NCBI GenBank assembly: GCA_045656705.1
Contig: JAZORR010000006.1
Coordinates: 1 to 24,801, forward strand
Source of the DNA: RGIG4576 sp045656705
Lineage (GTDB): Bacteria > Bacteroidota > Bacteroidia > Bacteroidales > Muribaculaceae
Direction: 5' to 3'
Length of the DNA stretch: 24,801 nucleotides
Every line of letters begins with the position of its first letter. Position 1 is the stretch's first letter. The notes below the pieces were generated by a model. That model did not search any database and had not been told where the DNA came from. It saw only the letters and a program-made list of their open reading frames with translations. A program made the position numbers and the translations under genes. Of this stretch, positions 24,283 through 24,801 are shown in pieces.

Positions 24283-24801
24283 TTAATCGCTTACTAATGT
24301 GTAGCTTTTGTTTCTTGGTGAACCTGTCGCCCGATACACAAACAACCAATCTGTAATATAGCGAATCTCGTAGGAATGACATACTCTTTCGGATATTCTC
24401 AACGAAGGTGAGCGAGGATAATAATACAAACCTGGGTTACCTTCCGAAGCATATATTTTTACTGGAGGTGCAGGAATTTTCATTAATCTAATGAAATCTA
24501 TAAAGAAATTGATAAACTTTCCTCCTTCATATTTCTTATCTAACGCATCCATACTAAAATTGTGATGAGCCAAATCAGATAGATAGAAAGAGCGTGTTTT
24601 GATGCTTGCATCCCACACTTTTTTAAATTCGTCGTATACGAAATCCACTTCTGCCCACAAACTATCGGTGAAATACCATCTGTGCCATTTCGACATTGTG
24701 GCGTATGGTTTCTTGGCGAATCGCCATTGGCGGCCCGAAAGTCGGTCGAGTGTGGTCTTGCCCTTTATCGAATCTTGCTTGTCGGCAAGGATTTGTTCTT
24801 G
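24283..24801 (-). CDS. Unrecognised protein, 5' end beyond the window
   Basis: The frame is open without a stop from the TAA at 24283 to the right edge, giving at least 172 residues. A Met codon at 24696 is internal, because the 35 codons before it read as ordinary protein (QEQILADKQDSIKGKTTLD, then RLSGRQWRFAKKPYAT). The visible part is rich in Trp, Tyr and basic residues (SKWHRWYFTDSLWAEVDFVY, PGLYYYPRSPSLRISERV, ITDWLFVYRATGSP). It has no membrane segment or motif that I can place in a family. The LSGRQWRF phrase faintly recalls lipocalin-like openings. It ends in a good terminator at 24239-24267 and converges on the antiporter unit. Confidence 0.7.
   Translation of the reverse strand, partial: QEQILADKQDSIKGKTTLDRLSGRQWRFAKKPYATMSKWHRWYFTDSLWAEVDFVYDEFKKVWDASIKTRSFYLSDLAHHNFSMDALDKKYEGGKFINFFIDFIRLMKIPAPPVKIYASEGNPGLYYYPRSPSLRISERVCHSYEIRYITDWLFVYRATGSPRNKSYTLVSD

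Noticed and set aside
1..24801. Mobile element, CRISPR, defence or toxin-antitoxin system
   Set aside because: I looked for transposase or integrase motifs, repeat-spacer arrays, tRNA-end duplications and paired small genes, and saw none. The gene content is core metabolism, envelope and transport.

Overview
The window looks like a chromosomal housekeeping stretch from a member of the Bacteroidota, most likely order Bacteroidales. The evidence is: AT-rich DNA; at least eight start regions with the Bacteroidota -7 promoter element TAnnTTTG, several of them paired with a TTTG-like -33 element 19-21 bases upstream; a fused FeoA-FeoB iron transporter; a long (634 aa) LptF/LptG-type permease; a small START-like protein of the kind common in this phylum; and lipoproteins with an acidic stretch after the lipidated Cys. 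I cannot name a genus from the sequence alone. I saw no insertion sequence, CRISPR array, tRNA or phage gene.

Layout. Positions 1-407 hold no gene. They contain a strong leftward promoter (103-133) for something beyond the left edge, and the terminator of the next gene. Positions 408-5130 are all on the minus strand: an LptF/LptG-family permease, a small secreted protein, and a two-gene unit of a START-like protein followed by a lipoprotein with TPRs, a membrane segment and a C-terminal helix-turn-helix. Positions 5292-7565 (+) are pta-ackA, the phosphotransacetylase/acetate kinase pair that makes ATP and acetate from acetyl-CoA. They are followed by a 566-aa lipoprotein of unknown role (7681-9381), whose promoter overlaps the ackA terminator. 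A near-perfect 53-base palindrome separates it from the convergent unit ftsY-rimO-menF (12765 down to 9452, minus).

From 12945 to 18621 (+), divergent from ftsY, is menD-menB-menC-menE plus a membrane acyltransferase one base after menE. With menF on the other strand, this supplies most of menaquinone biosynthesis from chorismate to DHNA-CoA. MenH, the DHNA-CoA thioesterase, MenA and the final methyltransferase are not in the window. From 18711 to 23941 (+) is a tight three-gene transport unit: feoAB, a POT/PTR-like MFS transporter and a CPA1-type cation/proton antiporter, closed by a good intrinsic terminator. The right edge holds the 3' part of an unrecognised minus-strand gene with its own terminator.

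Functionally the genes fit an anaerobe that makes acetate, uses menaquinone for a short anaerobic respiratory chain, and takes up ferrous iron and peptides. I did not find a convincing undescribed system. The least ordinary items are the membrane-spanning TPR/HTH lipoprotein coupled to a START-like gene, the unknown 566-aa lipoprotein, menF placed at the end of the ftsY-rimO unit on the opposite strand, and an apparently orphan leftward promoter at 24150-24157.
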